Assembly (NCBI RefSeq): GCF_020622065.1
Contig: NZ_JAHRYQ010000001.1
Location: 1,612,001 to 1,676,000 of the forward strand
Source of the DNA: Geothrix sp.
GTDB lineage: Bacteria > Acidobacteriota > Holophagae > Holophagales > Holophagaceae
Direction of reading: 5' to 3'
DNA length: 64,000 bases
Numbering within the stretch: position 1 is the stretch's first letter; each line of letters opens with the position of its first letter. Positions 19,150-27,968 of the stretch are shown here, in pieces. The notes under the pieces were generated by a model. That model was not told where the DNA came from and did no database searches. It saw only the letters and a list, made by a program, of their open reading frames with translations. A program made the translations under genes and the position numbers.

Positions 19150-20895
19150 TCACTCGATCTCCACTTCCAACTGGCTGAGGCCGCGGACTTCCCGCTCCAG
19201 CGGCAGCACGGCTCGGCCCACGATCCGCCGCTGCAGGCGGTTGTCGCTGCTGGCCCCGTCGCCGCCGACCAGGCTGGCCACGGTGGGGGGGATCCCCTCG
19301 ATGCGGCTGCCTCGGAGGCCGGCGCCCGGCTGTGCCTGCACCAGCAGGGCGTAGGCGTGGTTGTTCCGGAGGGCCCCGTTCAGGATCCGCACCATGTCGT
19401 TCAGGCTGGCCACCTCGATCATCCGCTCGTCCGGATCCGCGGCCATGAGGCTGAAGCCGTCGCCCACCATGAGGATGGCCTTGCCCTTGGCGGCCGAGGA
19501 AGGCACCTGGATGTTGAAGGTGGCCGTCTCCCGCACGCCCTGGATGTTCTGGAGGGTCACCAGCACCGGCAGCACCTCACCCCGCTTGGCCCGGGCCTTG
19601 AGCAGGCGGATGCCGGCGATGCCCGTGAGGTCGAGCCGCTCCTCTGCTTTGATCGTGAGCGAGATGCCCTCGAACACGGGCCGCTCGAAGGGATTGAAAC
19701 TCACGGCCTGCAGGATGCCGCCCACATACTGCGCCATCCGGAGGGAGTTCAGGTCCGCGATGACATTTTCGATCTGGATGGCGGGATGCCCGGCCAGCTT
19801 GATGTTCCCCTGCATGGAGAGGCTCTGGAATCCGAGGCCGCGGGTATGGGCCTCAAGGGTCTGGGCCACGGCCGTGGCCGCCAGCGCGGGCGTGACCACG
19901 GGATGGTCCATGATCTCGAAGCGGAAGTTCAGCGTCCGTTTGCCCCCCAGGTTCAGGCCGATGCGCAGGGGCACCATGCGGGCCTCGGCCCCCAGCAGCC
20001 CCGCCACGCCCGAACTGCGATCCAGGCGCAGGGCGCCGATGGGCGCCACGGGCATGGCCATCTTGAAGGAGCTCTGATAGCTGGCCACGGTGCTCGCCAC
20101 CGTGGCCGACCACAGCGGCAGGTCCACCGGGCCCAGGTTGAACAGCTGGTGGCCGAAGAGCAGGATGCGCTTGCCCGAAACATAGGTGATGGTGCCCGCG
20201 GCCGCCAGATCCAGGTCACCCTGCATGAGCGTGACCGCCACCATGCCGCCGGGCTCCAGCGGGCTGGCCTCCTCGCGGCTCCCGGACATCACGGGGGCGG
20301 CGGCGAAGGTGACCGGCAGCCCTGCCCAGAGGCGCTGGACCTCGGCACCCAGGGCGCTGCCGGCGATGGACATGGACAGCGCCTGGGGGTCCGGGTCGCC
20401 CATCAGGGCCCGGAAATCGAGCATCTGACCCGTGAGAGCGGACTTGAGGACCTTCGGCGGCTCCAGCTTGGGCAGGATCAGGGGGGTCCGGCTCGGGGCG
20501 GTCTCGGGGATGTCCCGGAGCTGATCCAGCATCTCGGCGATGGGCGTGATGCCCCCGATGGCCTCCTTCTCGAAGGCGATGCCCGTGCTGAGGGCCCCGA
20601 TGAGCTTGCCGTCGATGTAGCAGGGGCTGCCGCTCATCCCGGCCAGGATGCCGGTTTCCGCCAAGGGCCCCCCTGATGCCCTCACCATGATCCGGCTGCG
20701 GCCCGGCGCGGCGTTCTTTTGGACGCCCAGCACCTCGAAGTCGAACCGCTCGATCTTGCCGCCCTGAAACACGGTCCGGCCATACCCCTTCATGCCGGCG
20801 CGGATCTCGGACGCGCCCATGGTGGCTGGCCCCTGGGCACACAGGGAGGCACCGAAGAGGAGGGTGAAGGCAAGGGCGACCAGTTTCATCGACAT
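19150..20895 (-). CDS. Exported SpoIVB-type (S55) serine peptidase
   Basis: 581 residues with a signal peptide (LVALAFTLLFGASLCAQ). The S55 signature is clear near residue 90: ILAGMSGSPCYIDGKLIGALS, where the Ser of MSGSP is the expected nucleophile; GMKGYGRTVF lies before it. The remaining 450 residues include a conserved LFGHQLFNLGP segment and beta-rich repeats without a recognised catalytic role. The family is named after the sporulation peptidase SpoIVB, but long relatives occur in non-sporulating Acidobacteriota. Its substrate is unknown. ATG 20889 is an alternative start. It is transcribed ahead of the beta-propeller gene. Confidence 0.85.
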   Translation of the reverse strand: MSMKLVALAFTLLFGASLCAQGPATMGASEIRAGMKGYGRTVFQGGKIERFDFEVLGVQKNAAPGRSRIMVRASGGPLAETGILAGMSGSPCYIDGKLIGALSTGIAFEKEAIGGITPIAEMLDQLRDIPETAPSRTPLILPKLEPPKVLKSALTGQMLDFRALMGDPDPQALSMSIAGSALGAEVQRLWAGLPVTFAAAPVMSGSREEASPLEPGGMVAVTLMQGDLDLAAAGTITYVSGKRILLFGHQLFNLGPVDLPLWSATVASTVASYQSSFKMAMPVAPIGALRLDRSSGVAGLLGAEARMVPLRIGLNLGGKRTLNFRFEIMDHPVVTPALAATAVAQTLEAHTRGLGFQSLSMQGNIKLAGHPAIQIENVIADLNSLRMAQYVGGILQAVSFNPFERPVFEGISLTIKAEERLDLTGIAGIRLLKARAKRGEVLPVLVTLQNIQGVRETATFNIQVPSSAAKGKAILMVGDGFSLMAADPDERMIEVASLNDMVRILNGALRNNHAYALLVQAQPGAGLRGSRIEGIPPTVASLVGGDGASSDNRLQRRIVGRAVLPLEREVRGLSQLEVEIE

Positions 20896-20911
20896 CTCAA
20901 GGAAAGAATGA

Positions 20912-20917
20912 AGCCTA
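20912..20917 (-). promoter_or_regulatory. Putative -10 of the S55 peptidase/beta-propeller operon
   Basis: TAGGCT on the minus strand, 16 nt before the ATG at 20895. No clear -35. Confidence 0.35.
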
Positions 20918-21038
20918 GCAGGGCTGTCCCGGGAACCGGGACGGCCTCCGAATGGGCGCCCCTGTGACCTTCAGGTGCCCGGGGTGACATTTTCGTTCCT
21001 TGACCAACCGGTCCTTTTATTACGAGGGGGTCTGAGGC

Positions 21039-21044
21039 TACTCT
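21039..21044 (+). promoter_or_regulatory. Putative -10 of the TonB-dependent receptor gene
   Basis: TACTCT followed by TGG, 21 nt before ATG 21066. A TTGACC at 21000-21005 is too distant to pair with it. Confidence 0.35.
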
Positions 21045-21065
21045 TGGATCACGGAGGAACTTCCC

Positions 21066-24017
21066 ATGCGTTCAAGGCATTTGAACAGCTCAACCCTGGT
21101 GGCCCTGCTGGTCGCGGCGGCTCCCCTTATGGCCCAGGGCGTGTCTGCCCAGCTGGGTGGCCGGATCATGGATACCAAGGGCGCGGCCGTGGCGGGTGCC
21201 ACGGTGACCATCCGCAACACGGAGACCGGTCTCACCCGTACCACGCAGACCAACGCCGAAGGGCGCTACCTGGCCACCCTCCTGCCGGTGGGCCCCTACA
21301 GCGTCACCGTGACCAAGGCCGGCTTCCAGACCGCCAGCAATGTGAAGGTGAACCTCAACCTGGGTGATGCCGCCCCCCTGGCCATCCGCCTGGCTCCCGA
21401 GACCGGCGCCGTGGTGGAAGTCGTAGCCGCCGCCAGCCAGGTGGACAGCGAGCGCGCCAGCGCCGCCGCCATCGTCTCCCCCGACAACCTGACCAATCTG
21501 CCCGTCTTCAACCGCAACTTCACCAACCTCGCGACGCTGGCCCCCCAGGTCGTGGTGGACAGCAGCCGCGGCAACCTCGCCATCGCCGGTCAGCGTGGTG
21601 TGAACACCTCCATCAACATCGACGGCGGCGACAACAATGAGCCCTTCTTCGGCGGCGCCACCGGCGCGGCGGAAGGCAAGACCCCCTTCACCATCTCCAT
21701 CGAAGCGATCCGTGAGTACCAGGTCGTCACGGACGGCGCCAGCGCCGAGTTCGGCCGCATGGGCGGTGGTTATGTGAACGCCATCACCAAGAACGGCACC
21801 AACGACCTCAGCGGCAGCCTCTTCTACTACATGCGCCCCCGCGGCTGGGTGGAAGCCGGCCCGACGCTGCGCCAGCCCAATGGCAGCACCACCACCAATC
21901 CCGTCGGCGACTTCCAGCAGGAGCAGTTCGGCTTCAGCGTGGGCGGCCCCATCGTCAAGGACAAGCTCTTCTACTTCGTGGCCTACGACGCCCAGCGCTA
22001 CAAGTCCCCCATCAACCAGGTCTGGGGTGGCAACACGCCGGTCACCCTCAATCCCGCGCTCCCGGGCCAGGCCAATGATGCGGTGCTGCTCGCCAAGGGC
22101 GGCAGCTACTCCAACAAGCTCGATTCGGATGTCTACTTCATCCGCTTCGACTGGAACCCCACCATCGACCAGAACATCCAGTTCCGGGTCAACCACTCCA
22201 GCTTCAAGGGCGTCACCGGCGCCAGCAGCATGGCGGCCTACGAGAACCTCGCCTCGGACGATGTGAAGACCGACGCCTATGTCCTCCAATGGAACTGGGT
22301 GATCAACGGCAACTGGATGAACGAGTTCCGGATCAGCCACACCAAGGACGACATGCCCCGGTCGACCTACTCGAAGATCCCCGAAGTCAGCATCTCCAAT
22401 GTGGGCTACTACGGCGCCTATCCCTTCGACCGCACCTACAGCACGAAGCGCACCCAGTTCCAGGAAAACATCAGCTATGTGACGCCGACCTTCCAGGTGA
22501 AGGCGGGCGTGGACTACAACGACATCAATGTGTCTGAGTTCTTCGCCGGCAACTGGCAGGGTGTCTACCAGTTCAGCTCCCTCGCCAACTTCCGGGCGGG
22601 CAACTGGTCCTACTACCGCCAGAACTTCGGCCTGAACAGCCCCGTGCAGCAGGCGGGCCTCTTCGACACCAGCTACAAGCAGCTGGCCGCGTTCATCCAG
22701 ACCGACTGGCGCCTCACCGACACCTTCAAGCTGGGCGTCGGCGTCCGCTGGGACCGCCAGGAGAACCCCGACTTCCCGATCCTGGACATGAGCAACCGGC
22801 TCGCGACCACCATGCCCGTGACGGCCAAGATCCCCACGGACAGCCAGTTCTCCCCCCGCGTGTCCTTCACCTGGACCCCCGCCTTCGACCAGGGCAAGAC
22901 CGTGGTCCGTGGCAGCGTGGGCCGCTATGTGAGCACCACCCCCGCCGTGTTCCTCTACCAGGCCTTCGCGGCCAACGGGATCCGCACGGGCTCCAAGGAC
23001 TTCCAGCCGACCGAAGCGGCCACCTACGGCATCCCCCGCGGCGCGTCCTTCAATGCCGCGAATCCCTACTGGATCTCGGCCATGCCCGCGGGCGTGACCC
23101 TCTCCGGGTTCAACATCTGGAGCTTCAGCCCCGACTTCAAGAACCCCTACACCGACCGCGTGAACATCGGCGCCGAGCGCCCCTTCTTCGGCGATCTGGT
23201 GCTGGGCCTGTCCGCAACCTACGCGAAGGCCAAGCAGCTTGAGCGCACGGCGGATCTGAACCTCGGCAACCCCACCCCGAATGCCTCGGGCCGCCTCATC
23301 TACCCCAGCACCATCAGCGCCTCCGGTGCCTACACGGCGGTCCGCCCCAACGCCGCCTACGGCACCATGGGTCTGTATCTGTCCGATGCCACCAGCCAGT
23401 ACCACGCCTACACGGCCAGCATGAAGTACCACAAGGACGGCAGCCCCTTCGATGCCCAGCTGTACTACACCTACGCCATCAACAAGGACAGCGACTCCAA
23501 CGAGCGCAACTACTCCGGCATCGGCATCCAGGACCAGGGCCGGTTGGGTGCCCAGTGGGGCTATGCCGATACTGACCGCCGCGAGGTGCTCACCGGCTAC
23601 TTCAGCTTCCTCGACAAGGAAGTGACGGGCATCCTGACCTCCGTCTCCATCCGCTACCAGACGGGCACGCCCTACACCCTGACCTACAGCACCGATGTGA
23701 ACGGCGATGCCAACAGCACCAATGACCGCGTCTTCCAGAATGGCGTCGATCCCGGCCGCAACACCCTGCGCGGAGGTTCCAACCTGACCTTCGACCTCGG
23801 CCTGCGCCGCGACTTCTTCTTCACGAAGCGGATCAAGATGACCCTGTCCGCCGATGTGTTCAACCTGCTCAACCGCCAGGACACCTACCTGTCCTACCGT
23901 GCCCCCTCGGTTGGCAACGCCTCCACGATCGATGCGGTCAACCCGGCGCCCACCCCCCAGCAGACCTGGATCGGCGCCGCCCGCCAGATCCAGATCGGCG
24001 CCCGTTTCGCCTTCTAG
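21066..24017 (+). CDS. Oar-type TonB-dependent outer-membrane receptor
   Basis: 983 residues. A signal peptide (LVALLVAAAPLMAQ) is followed by a carboxypeptidase regulatory-like domain (about 28-110: GGRIMDTKGAAVAGATVTI, NAEGRYLATLLPVGPYSVTV). A plug-like region comes next (LPVFNRNFTNLATLAPQ, INIDGGDNNEPFFGG, EFGRMGGGYVNAITKNGTN), then a large beta-barrel with alternating aromatic strands ending in a terminal Phe (IGARFAF). This matches the very large OmpA-related/Oar receptors abundant in Acidobacteriota, which probably take up oligosaccharides, peptides or metal complexes with TonB energy; the ligand cannot be deduced. CGGAGGAAC precedes the ATG. Confidence 0.93.
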   Translation: MRSRHLNSSTLVALLVAAAPLMAQGVSAQLGGRIMDTKGAAVAGATVTIRNTETGLTRTTQTNAEGRYLATLLPVGPYSVTVTKAGFQTASNVKVNLNLGDAAPLAIRLAPETGAVVEVVAAASQVDSERASAAAIVSPDNLTNLPVFNRNFTNLATLAPQVVVDSSRGNLAIAGQRGVNTSINIDGGDNNEPFFGGATGAAEGKTPFTISIEAIREYQVVTDGASAEFGRMGGGYVNAITKNGTNDLSGSLFYYMRPRGWVEAGPTLRQPNGSTTTNPVGDFQQEQFGFSVGGPIVKDKLFYFVAYDAQRYKSPINQVWGGNTPVTLNPALPGQANDAVLLAKGGSYSNKLDSDVYFIRFDWNPTIDQNIQFRVNHSSFKGVTGASSMAAYENLASDDVKTDAYVLQWNWVINGNWMNEFRISHTKDDMPRSTYSKIPEVSISNVGYYGAYPFDRTYSTKRTQFQENISYVTPTFQVKAGVDYNDINVSEFFAGNWQGVYQFSSLANFRAGNWSYYRQNFGLNSPVQQAGLFDTSYKQLAAFIQTDWRLTDTFKLGVGVRWDRQENPDFPILDMSNRLATTMPVTAKIPTDSQFSPRVSFTWTPAFDQGKTVVRGSVGRYVSTTPAVFLYQAFAANGIRTGSKDFQPTEAATYGIPRGASFNAANPYWISAMPAGVTLSGFNIWSFSPDFKNPYTDRVNIGAERPFFGDLVLGLSATYAKAKQLERTADLNLGNPTPNASGRLIYPSTISASGAYTAVRPNAAYGTMGLYLSDATSQYHAYTASMKYHKDGSPFDAQLYYTYAINKDSDSNERNYSGIGIQDQGRLGAQWGYADTDRREVLTGYFSFLDKEVTGILTSVSIRYQTGTPYTLTYSTDVNGDANSTNDRVFQNGVDPGRNTLRGGSNLTFDLGLRRDFFFTKRIKMTLSADVFNLLNRQDTYLSYRAPSVGNASTIDAVNPAPTPQQTWIGAARQIQIGARFAF

Positions 24018-24033
24018 TTCCAACCGCACCACG

Positions 24034-24064
24034 AAAGGGCGGCGCACCTGCGCCGCCCTTTTTT
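24034..24064 (+). terminator. Rho-independent terminator after the TonB-dependent receptor
   Basis: 12-bp stem AAAGGGCGGCGC / GCGCCGCCCTTT with loop ACCT, followed by further T residues. Confidence 0.93.
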
Positions 24065-24067
24065 CGT

Positions 24068-24073
24068 TAGTCT
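24068..24073 (+). promoter_or_regulatory. -10 element predicting a nearly leaderless mRNA
   Basis: TAGTCT ends 6 nt before the ATG of the YmdB-type gene (24080). The context TAGTCTGGAGGCATG closely matches TAGACTCGAGGCATG before lipB. The GGAGG is only 1 nt from the ATG, too close for a normal ribosome-binding site. Confidence 0.45.
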
Positions 24074-24079
24074 GGAGGC

Positions 24080-24850
24080 ATGCGAATCCTGGCCTTGGGC
24101 GATGTGGTGGGAGAGCCGGGGCGGCGGCTGGTGGAGGCCTTCCTGCCCGACCTGCGGCGGGAGACCGGCGCTGATCTGGTGGTCGTGAATGGCGAAAACG
24201 CCGCCCACGGCCACGGCATCACGGAGACCATCGCCCGGGAGTGGTTCGATCGGTACAGCGTGGATGTCATCACCACGGGCAACCACGCGTTCGATGTGAA
24301 GGGCATCGACGGCTATTTCCGACAGGAGCCCCGCCTGCTCCGGCCCGCCAACCACCCCCCGGACACGGCCGGGAACGGCTGGGTGAAGCTCCACACGCCT
24401 TCCGGCGCTGAGGTGCTGATCATCAACCTCATGGGCCGGGTGCACATGCCTCCCTGCGAATGCCCGTTCCGCTGCGTCGATGCCATCCTCCAGAAGGAGC
24501 GAGCCGACCTGGTGCTCGTGGACATGCACGCCGAGGCCACCAGCGAGGCCCAGGCCATGGGTCACCACCTGGATGGCCGCGCCGCCGCCGTCCTGGGCAC
24601 CCACACCCATGTCCCCACCCTGGATGCCAAGGTGCTGCCCGGCGGCGTCGCCTATGTGACCGACATCGGCATGACCGGCCCCTACGACGGCGTCATCGGC
24701 ATGAAGAAGGAGGCCAGCCTGGGCCGCTTCCTGAAAGTGCAGCGCCCCCGGTACGAGGTCGCCGAAGGCGATCTCCAGCTCCACGCGGTGCTGGTGACCA
24801 CCGAAGGTCGCAAGGCCACCTCGATCGTGCGCCTCCAACGCAGCCTTTGA
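24080..24850 (+). CDS. YmdB-type metallophosphoesterase (2',3'-cNMP phosphodiesterase family)
   Basis: 256 residues of the TIGR00282/YmdB family, whose characterised members hydrolyse 2',3'-cyclic nucleotides and influence development or biofilm formation in Firmicutes. Metal-binding motifs are in order: LALGDVVGEPGRR (Asp), VVVNGENAAHGHG (Asn-Glu), ITTGNHAFD (Asn-His), VDMHAEATSEAQAMG (His) and VLGTHTHVPT (two His). The protein is cytoplasmic with no signal peptide. It sits directly after a strong terminator. Confidence 0.93.
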   Translation: MRILALGDVVGEPGRRLVEAFLPDLRRETGADLVVVNGENAAHGHGITETIAREWFDRYSVDVITTGNHAFDVKGIDGYFRQEPRLLRPANHPPDTAGNGWVKLHTPSGAEVLIINLMGRVHMPPCECPFRCVDAILQKERADLVLVDMHAEATSEAQAMGHHLDGRAAAVLGTHTHVPTLDAKVLPGGVAYVTDIGMTGPYDGVIGMKKEASLGRFLKVQRPRYEVAEGDLQLHAVLVTTEGRKATSIVRLQRSL

Positions 24851-24880
24851 TCCTTTTGCTCCTGAACCCGCGCAGCGAGG

Positions 24881-25183
24881 TCAGCGGCTGAAGCGCCTCA
24901 GCATCCGCATGTTCCGCCGGTAGGCCACGCCCCGGGTGAAGTTGATGGCCACCTGCCGGGGGAAGCGGGTGATGGAACTGGCCAGGGTGATGAAGACGCG
25001 CACCGTCTGAGCCGGGCCCCGGCCCTGCCGGCTGGCGTTGTCGTAATAGACCATCAGGGCCTGGCGCATGGTGGCGCGGGGCAGGTTGAAGAGGCCATAG
25101 CTCTCGATCACATCGTGGTTGATGCGGCGGGTACCGTCTTGTTCGGTGACGATGAGGTCCTCGGGGCGGATCTCCTGGGTCAT
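24881..25183 (-). CDS. Small basic protein of unknown function
   Basis: 100 residues from ATG 25183, which has GAGGAG eight nt upstream; an in-frame ATG at 25201 lacks this. The N-terminal third is acidic (MTQEIRPEDLIVTEQDG) and the rest strongly basic, ending AYRRNMRMLRRFSR. A central ESYGLFNLPRATMRQALMVY segment is probably helical. No transmembrane helix, signal peptide or known motif is seen. Its own -10-like TACACT lies upstream, so it appears to be expressed independently of its neighbours. I do not recognise a family. Confidence 0.65.
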   Translation of the reverse strand: MTQEIRPEDLIVTEQDGTRRINHDVIESYGLFNLPRATMRQALMVYYDNASRQGRGPAQTVRVFITLASSITRFPRQVAINFTRGVAYRRNMRMLRRFSR

Positions 25184-25202
25184 GGCGGCTCCTCGGGTCA
25201 AG

Positions 25203-25208
25203 AGTGTA
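25203..25208 (-). promoter_or_regulatory. Putative -10 of the small basic protein gene
   Basis: TACACT on the minus strand, 19 nt before ATG 25183. Confidence 0.35.
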
Positions 25209-25252
25209 TCGGCCCGAAGCGGGGTTTGCTGTAGCCGGGGCCTCCAGGCCCC

Positions 25253-25930
25253 TCAATCCTCGAGTTTCGGGAACACGAAACCGGCCAAGGCCGCTCCGAT
25301 CAGGGGAGCCACCCAGAAGAGCCAGAGCTGGGACAGGGCCCACCCGCCCACGAACAGGGCCGGGCCCGTGCTGCGGGCCGGGTTCACGGAGGTGTTCGTG
25401 ACGGGAATGCTGATGAGGTGGATGAGCGTCAGGCAAAGGCCGATGGCGATGGGGGCGAAGCCCGGCGCCGCCTTCTTGGCGGTGCTGCCCAGGATCACCA
25501 TGAGGAAGAAGAAGGTCATCACGACTTCCGTGAGGAGGGCCGCGCCGAGCCCGTACTTCCCGGGGGAGTGCTCTCCGAATCCGTTGCTGGCGAACCCACC
25601 GATGGCAGAGCCGTTGCCGGTGGCGATCACATAGAGGATGGCCGAGGCCGCCACGGCCCCCAGCACCTGGGCGATCCAGTAACCCGCCAGGTCCTTGAAG
25701 GGAAAACGCCCGCCCACGGCCAGTCCCAGGGTCACGGCGGGGTTCAGGTGGCAGCCGGAGATGGGCCCGATGGCGAAGGCCATGGTGAGCACCGTGAGGC
25801 CGAAAGCCAGGCTGACGCCATGGAGCCCGATGCCCACCCCCGGGAAAGCCGCGGCCAGCACCGCGCTTCCGCACCCGCCCAGCACCAGCCAGAGCGTCCC
25901 GAAGAATTCCGCCGCAAGCCGCTTATTCAC
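25253..25930 (-). CDS. aqpZ: Aquaporin Z-type water channel
   Basis: 225 residues with six transmembrane helices and both half-helix signatures: [12 protein letters not shown] and [14 protein letters not shown]. Overall wording is very close to E. coli AqpZ ([61 protein letters not shown]), so a water-selective inner-membrane channel is the likely function. The start is GTG at 25930 after a GGGGGG stretch. It is monocistronic between unrelated genes. Confidence 0.96.
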   Translation of the reverse strand: MNKRLAAEFFGTLWLVLGGCGSAVLAAAFPGVGIGLHGVSLAFGLTVLTMAFAIGPISGCHLNPAVTLGLAVGGRFPFKDLAGYWIAQVLGAVAASAILYVIATGNGSAIGGFASNGFGEHSPGKYGLGAALLTEVVMTFFFLMVILGSTAKKAAPGFAPIAIGLCLTLIHLISIPVTNTSVNPARSTGPALFVGGWALSQLWLFWVAPLIGAALAGFVFPKLED

Positions 25931-25975
25931 ACATCCCCCCTTGGAAGAAAACGCAACGACTGGAATGGTGCGGCC

Positions 25976-25981
25976 AGTCTA
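25976..25981 (-). promoter_or_regulatory. Putative -10 of aqpZ
   Basis: TAGACT followed by GG on the minus strand, 45 nt before the GTG start. Confidence 0.4.
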
Positions 25982-26013
25982 GCGGCCTTCGGGAGGGATT
26001 CAAGCGGAACGGG

Positions 26014-26829
26014 TCAGGAAAGGCGGGTCCAGCCCTCCAGATACAGGTTGAAGCCCGGATCGACGGCGGCCTTCTGCTGGACCAGGGCCCGGATCTGGGC
26101 CTCCTCGGCCTCCATCTGCTCTGGAGTCAGGTGGCCGGAGAGGGTCATGGCCCGCAGCCAGACCAGGAAGGTCGTGAGGGCGTCGAACTGGTTGTAGCGG
26201 ACGATGCCGGCCAAGTCCCCGGCTCGCCAGAGGTCGATGACGCTCTTGCCATCCGTGCCCAGCTTGCCGGGAATGCCACAGGCCGTCGCCAGTTCATGGA
26301 GGGTGGAGGACGCCTTGCCCCAGGCGCCGGTGATCTCTCGCAGGTCGATGTGCTGGTTGCCGTAGCGGTCGAAGAAATCGCCCGCGGCCCACTTCTCGGC
26401 GCTCCGCCCCAGCCCCGGGATCGACAATCGGTGGACCATGGCCCGCTGCACCAGGATGGGCAGGTCCGAGTCCCTGGAATTGAAGCCCACCAGCTGCGGC
26501 TTCTTGTCCCCGATGGCCAGCAGGAAGCGGCGGAGCAGCTCGTCCTCCGGCAGCGCCTCGGGTCCCTCCGGCAGCGCATAGAGGCGGTGCTGCACCTCGC
26601 CGTGCTTCACAGTCCGGATCACCGCGGCGATGGACACCACTCGGCAGAGGATGGTTTTCAGGTAGGGCCGGGGGTCGGCCTCGGTGGCGCCACCGTAGGC
26701 CCAGAGGCGGGTGATCACCTCGTCGTCCGGCATGTCCCTCGGCAGGTCCAGCACCCGGCGGCCCGTCGCCGGATCCGGCACCCACTCGGCGTCGAAGGCG
26801 AAGAGCTGATGATGCGGGGGGCGCAGCAT
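26014..26829 (-). CDS. Predicted 3'-5' exonuclease related to the PolB exonuclease domain
   Basis: 271 residues. The first DnaQ-type motif is FAFDAEWVPD (Asp and Glu metal ligands), the second region LVGFNSRDSDLPILVQRAM and the last YNQFDALTTFLVWLR. An internal EKWAAGDFFDRYGNQHIDL fits the COG3298/DUF2059-like group of PolB-related exonucleases. These are presumed DNA repair or RNA-processing nucleases with no assigned substrate. ATG 26829 is chosen because the N-terminal motif begins at once; longer upstream frames run into the DoxX gene. It begins 2 nt after the DoxX stop codon, so the two form an operon. Confidence 0.88.
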   Translation of the reverse strand: MLRPPHHQLFAFDAEWVPDPATGRRVLDLPRDMPDDEVITRLWAYGGATEADPRPYLKTILCRVVSIAAVIRTVKHGEVQHRLYALPEGPEALPEDELLRRFLLAIGDKKPQLVGFNSRDSDLPILVQRAMVHRLSIPGLGRSAEKWAAGDFFDRYGNQHIDLREITGAWGKASSTLHELATACGIPGKLGTDGKSVIDLWRAGDLAGIVRYNQFDALTTFLVWLRAMTLSGHLTPEQMEAEEAQIRALVQQKAAVDPGFNLYLEGWTRLS

Positions 26830-26831
26830 GG

Positions 26832-27188
26832 TCAGCGCCCCAGGGCCCACTTGCCCCCGCCACCCACGGCGCAGGCCAGGCCCACCAGCAGGCGGAAGAG
26901 GCCCCCGAGATTCCCGAGCACCCCCGTGCCGTGCATCCAGCCATGCACCAGGGGCCAGCCCAGTACCGCCACTAGGAGGCCACCCGCCAGGGGGACCCAC
27001 AGGCCCAGGAGAATCAACGCGCCGCAGACCAGCTCCCCGAGGGCCAGGCCCCAGGTGGAGGCATGAGCAAACGAGATCGCCCCGTGGGCGCGGCGGAGGA
27101 CCTCGAACCCCTGCACCACCGCCATGCCGCCCACGGCGAGGCGGAGCAGCAGAAGGGCCCAGTCGGTACGGGTTTTAGAAGCGGCCAT
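26832..27188 (-). CDS. DoxX-family membrane protein
   Basis: 118 residues with four hydrophobic segments: ALLLLRLAVGGMAVVQGFEVL, WGLALGELVCGALILLGLW, LAGGLLVAVLGWPLVHGW and the C-terminal LFRLLVGLACAVGGGGKWALGR. The ending is typical of DoxX-like proteins. Members are small quinol-associated or redox-related inner-membrane proteins; the role here is unproven. It is transcribed ahead of the exonuclease gene and is divergent from a HAD hydrolase gene. Confidence 0.85.
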   Translation of the reverse strand: MAASKTRTDWALLLLRLAVGGMAVVQGFEVLRRAHGAISFAHASTWGLALGELVCGALILLGLWVPLAGGLLVAVLGWPLVHGWMHGTGVLGNLGGLFRLLVGLACAVGGGGKWALGR

Positions 27189-27208
27189 GGAATCCCCGGG
27201 AATCCATC

Positions 27209-27218
27209 ATTGTAGGCT
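27209..27218. promoter_or_regulatory. Overlapping divergent -10 elements for DoxX (-) and HAD hydrolase (+)
   Basis: ATTGTAGGCT reads TAGGCT on the plus strand (27213-27218) and TACAAT on the minus strand (27214-27209), sharing the central TA. It is the mirror of the nadC/enoyl-CoA hydratase element AGCGTACAAT. Confidence 0.5.
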
Positions 27219-27241
27219 GGGAGTTCTTCCACGGGACCGCC

Positions 27242-27928
27242 ATGCTCCGCACCCTCGCCTTCGACGCCGACGACACCCTCTGGCACAACGAGACCCACTA
27301 CGCCGAGACCCAGGAGGCCTTCCGCGCCCTGCTGCGCCCCTTCCACGACGATGCCTGGATCGATGCCCGCCTGCATGACACCGAGATGCGGAACCTGGGC
27401 CAGTACGGATACGGCATCAAGGGGTTCACCCTCTCCATGATTGAGACGGCCCTGGAACTCACGGAGGACCGTCTCGACGGCGCGGGGCTCCGGCGGGTGC
27501 TCGACCTGGGCAAGGCCATGCTGGACAAGCCGGTGGAGCCCCTGCCGGGCGTCGCCGAGGTCCTGGCGGAGCTGACCGGAACCTTTGAGTTGATGGTGAT
27601 CACCAAGGGCGACCTCTTCGACCAGGAGACCAAGCTCGCGAAATCGGGCCTGGGCAACCACTTCTCCAAGGTCGAGATCGTGTCGGAGAAGGACGAGGCC
27701 ACCTACGCGGCCCTCCTCCAGCGCCATGGGATCGCCCCCGCCTCCTTCACCATGGTGGGCAACTCCGTGAAATCCGACATCCTCCCCGTCCTGGCCCTGG
27801 GGGCCCGCGCCGTCCATATTCCCTATCACCTGACCTGGGCGCATGAAGTGGTGACCGCTTCCGGGGAGTCCCCCTTCCCCGTGCTTGAGTCCATCCGGGA
27901 GCTGCCCACCCTGCTCGCAGGCTGGTGA
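27242..27928 (+). CDS. HAD-superfamily phosphatase
   Basis: 228 residues. Motif I is [13 protein letters not shown] with the nucleophile Asp and the second Asp two residues later. Motif II is MVITKGD, the conserved Lys lies in [13 protein letters not shown], and motif IV is [25 protein letters not shown]. The helical cap between motifs I and II marks a subclass I hydrolase of the YjjG/Gph type, which typically dephosphorylates small sugar phosphates or nucleotides. The substrate cannot be assigned. The next gene starts 40 nt downstream behind its own -10-like element. Confidence 0.92.
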   Translation: MLRTLAFDADDTLWHNETHYAETQEAFRALLRPFHDDAWIDARLHDTEMRNLGQYGYGIKGFTLSMIETALELTEDRLDGAGLRRVLDLGKAMLDKPVEPLPGVAEVLAELTGTFELMVITKGDLFDQETKLAKSGLGNHFSKVEIVSEKDEATYAALLQRHGIAPASFTMVGNSVKSDILPVLALGARAVHIPYHLTWAHEVVTASGESPFPVLESIRELPTLLAGW

Positions 27929-27941
27929 CCGCTTCCTCCGC

Positions 27942-27947
27942 TATGCT
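27942..27947 (+). promoter_or_regulatory. Putative -10 of hbd
   Basis: TATGCT followed by TGG, 21 nt before ATG 27969. Confidence 0.4.
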
Positions 27948-27968
27948 TGGAGGCAAGGAGAGATCCCT

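Noticed and set aside
21000-21023. TTGACC plus TATTAC as a promoter for the TonB-dependent receptor
   Set aside because: The spacer is only 12 nt, too short for a sigma-70 promoter.
21090-24047. 985-codon open frame antisense to the TonB-dependent receptor
   Set aside because: Composition is Gly/Ala/His/Val-rich shadow coding typical of the complement of a GC-rich gene; no ribosome-binding site, signal peptide or motif. The plus-strand receptor is complete.
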